From Thalassobacillus pellis (GTDB lineage: Bacteria > Bacillota > Bacilli > Bacillales > Halobacillaceae), in NCBI RefSeq assembly GCF_016908295.1, contig NZ_JAFBDO010000001.1, positions 682,001-746,000 of the forward strand: a stretch of 64,000 nucleotides of DNA, given 5' to 3'. Below, one piece after another: positions 63,017 to 64,000 of this stretch; the first letter of the stretch is position 1; every line of letters begins with the position of its first letter. The translations under genes and the position numbers were made by a program. Under the pieces are notes generated by a model. The model was not told the origin of the DNA. It did not search any database and was given only the letters and a program-made list of their open reading frames with translations.

Positions 63017-63727
63017 ATGGAAAAATGGTTCAGCCCGTGGGTGGATCACCCGTTTACTATGTTTGGTGTCAGCCATATCGTAATGTTGGTGATTTATGCA
63101 CTGATACTCGTCAGTTTCTGCGCGGGAAGCCGCTGGATTTCTTCCAACCGCGAAATTTCCAGCTGGATCCGGTGGTTTTTGTTCAGTCTTCTCTTCGTTT
63201 CCGAAATATCCTATCAAGCGTGGGCAATCGTCAACGGATTGTGGAATGCTGCTGACTACCTTCCTCTGCACCTTTGCGGCATCGCTTCTTTAGCAGGAAT
63301 GGCGGCGTTAGCTTACCCTGCTCCTAAGCTTGTGCAAATTACCTTTTTCCTTGCTGTTATCCCCGCCTTTCTTGCCCTTCTTACGCCAGACTTGCCTCAT
63401 GACTACCAGCATTATCGATTTTGGAAATTTTTCCTTCATCATATGGCGATATCCTGGACGGGGATCTTTCTGATTATTGTTTATGAAGTTAAAATCAACT
63501 GGAGAAATGCTTTTGAAGTGTTTGGTTATGTAGCGCTATATGCAATCATCATCAGTTTTATTAACGAATCAATCGGCTCAAATTACCTTTATCTCGAACG
63601 TACACCTGCAACAGCTACTCCCTTGGATTATCTGGGTGAGGGCTGGTGGTATTATATAAATCTTTCTGCTCTTACACTTGGAGCTTTCCTGCTCCTTACC
63701 CTTCTATATAAACTGATAAAAAGATAG
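63017..63727 (+). CDS. ywaF: YwaF/TIGR02206 membrane protein
   Basis: A 236-residue integral membrane protein with six to seven helices. It shows the family elements PWVDHPFTMFGVSHI near the N-terminus, LPLHLCGIASLAG, and HHMAISWTGIFLI in the middle. TIGR02206 proteins are uncharacterised. GGGAAG precedes the ATG. It converges with a haem-copper oxidase subunit gene across a bidirectional terminator. Confidence 0.88.
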   Translation: MEKWFSPWVDHPFTMFGVSHIVMLVIYALILVSFCAGSRWISSNREISSWIRWFLFSLLFVSEISYQAWAIVNGLWNAADYLPLHLCGIASLAGMAALAYPAPKLVQITFFLAVIPAFLALLTPDLPHDYQHYRFWKFFLHHMAISWTGIFLIIVYEVKINWRNAFEVFGYVALYAIIISFINESIGSNYLYLERTPATATPLDYLGEGWWYYINLSALTLGAFLLLTLLYKLIKR

Positions 63728-63728
63728 C

Positions 63729-63771
63729 AAACTGCCCCGAAGCATCTATTTTAAGAGCATCGGGGCAGTTT
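63729..63771. terminator. Bidirectional terminator between ywaF and oxidase subunit III
   Basis: AAACTGCCCCGA/TCGGGGCAGTTT hairpin, usable on both strands. Confidence 0.88.
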
Positions 63772-63777
63772 CCACTT

Positions 63778-64000
63778 TTATAACAGGTATGGGGCATAGA
63801 CGATACTGATGATGAAAACCCAGATGATATCAACAAAGTGCCAGTAATAGATGAATACTTTGTGTTTTTCCTTAAACAACTGGAAAGGCTGCTTTTTCAA
63901 CTGTATCAATAAAATAATCATCCACCCTAACCCAAACACGACGTGGGAGGCATGGAGACCGACCAGCACGTAATAAGAAGACAGGAAGTTGCTGGTCGAT
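63778..64000 (-). CDS. Haem-copper oxidase subunit III (partial, C-terminal)
   Basis: The last 73 codons of a membrane protein that runs off the right edge. Visible are LVGLHASHVVFGLGWMIILL and YYWHFVDIIWVFIISIVY, the last two helices of cytochrome c or quinol oxidase subunit III. The gene is last in its operon, since a terminator and the convergent ywaF follow. A subunit IV gene of the qoxD type therefore does not follow, which leaves the oxidase type open. Confidence 0.85.
   Translation of the reverse strand, partial: STSNFLSSYYVLVGLHASHVVFGLGWMIILLIQLKKQPFQLFKEKHKVFIYYWHFVDIIWVFIISIVYAPYLL

Overview
This 64 kb window is chromosomal core from an endospore-forming, low-to-moderate-GC Bacillota, most likely a Bacillaceae relative of Bacillus, Oceanobacillus or Halobacillus. 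The evidence is gene order matching the ywl-ywj-ywi-ywh-ywg-ywf-ywd-ywa segment of Bacillus subtilis (atp, upp, glyA, rpiB, ywlE, prmC, prfA, tdk, rpmE, rho, glpX, murA, fsa, fba, spo0F, ywjG, pyrG, rpoE, fadF, cls, argS, speB, speE, pbpG, ywfO, lipL, pta, hemQ, gerQ), together with sporulation genes (spoIIR, spo0F, cwlJ, gerQ). The genus cannot be fixed from sequence alone. No rRNA, tRNA, prophage, transposase or CRISPR array was seen.

Layout: 1-1651 is the start of the ATP synthase operon (atpZ-atpI-atpB-atpE, minus strand) with a strong promoter. At 2-6.5 kb come a Vpr-like subtilisin protease, UDP-GlcNAc 2-epimerase and upp. At 6.8-19.7 kb lies a minus-strand run of housekeeping genes: glyA, ywlG, rpiB, arginine phosphatase ywlE, mntP, ywlC, a decayed acetyltransferase-like gene, spoIIR, prmC-prfA, a YhcN/YlaJ lipoprotein, tdk, zinc-free L31, rho and glpX. 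A DnaA-box cluster sits between ywlC and the acetyltransferase-like gene. At 19.8-27.1 kb are murA, transaldolase, fba, spo0F, ywjG, pyrG with a GGGC attenuation leader, and rpoE.

At 28-39.8 kb a fatty-acid/branched-acyl-CoA cluster reads fadF-thl-hbd-acd-acd-meaB-tetR-icmF. A shared TetR-type palindrome (TGARYGNNCRYTCA) lies upstream of fadF and of thl, and a full cre site lies just before thl, so the cluster is probably controlled by its own TetR regulator and by CcpA. At 40-48 kb are cardiolipin synthase, argS-ywiB, polyamine genes speE-speB and a class A PBP. At 48-51 kb are ywhD, a dimethylarginase-like hydrolase and a small stress island of hydrophilic KGG-repeat proteins behind two near-identical sigma-B-type promoters. 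At 51-64 kb are ywgA-ywfO, lipL, a MarR/azoreductase pair, pta, hemQ, the germination pair cwlJ-gerQ, small membrane genes, a GNAT, an SNF-type sodium symporter, a 51-residue cysteine protein, ywaF and the end of a haem-copper oxidase subunit III gene.

The least explained content is intergenic. Several repeat families recur: arrays with a strict 20-21 bp period (two helical turns) at four loci; a ~90 bp multi-hairpin element in four same-orientation copies; a ~120 bp element in two copies plus a fragment; and further imperfect long repeats. All functional statements are from reading sequence; no database search was run.
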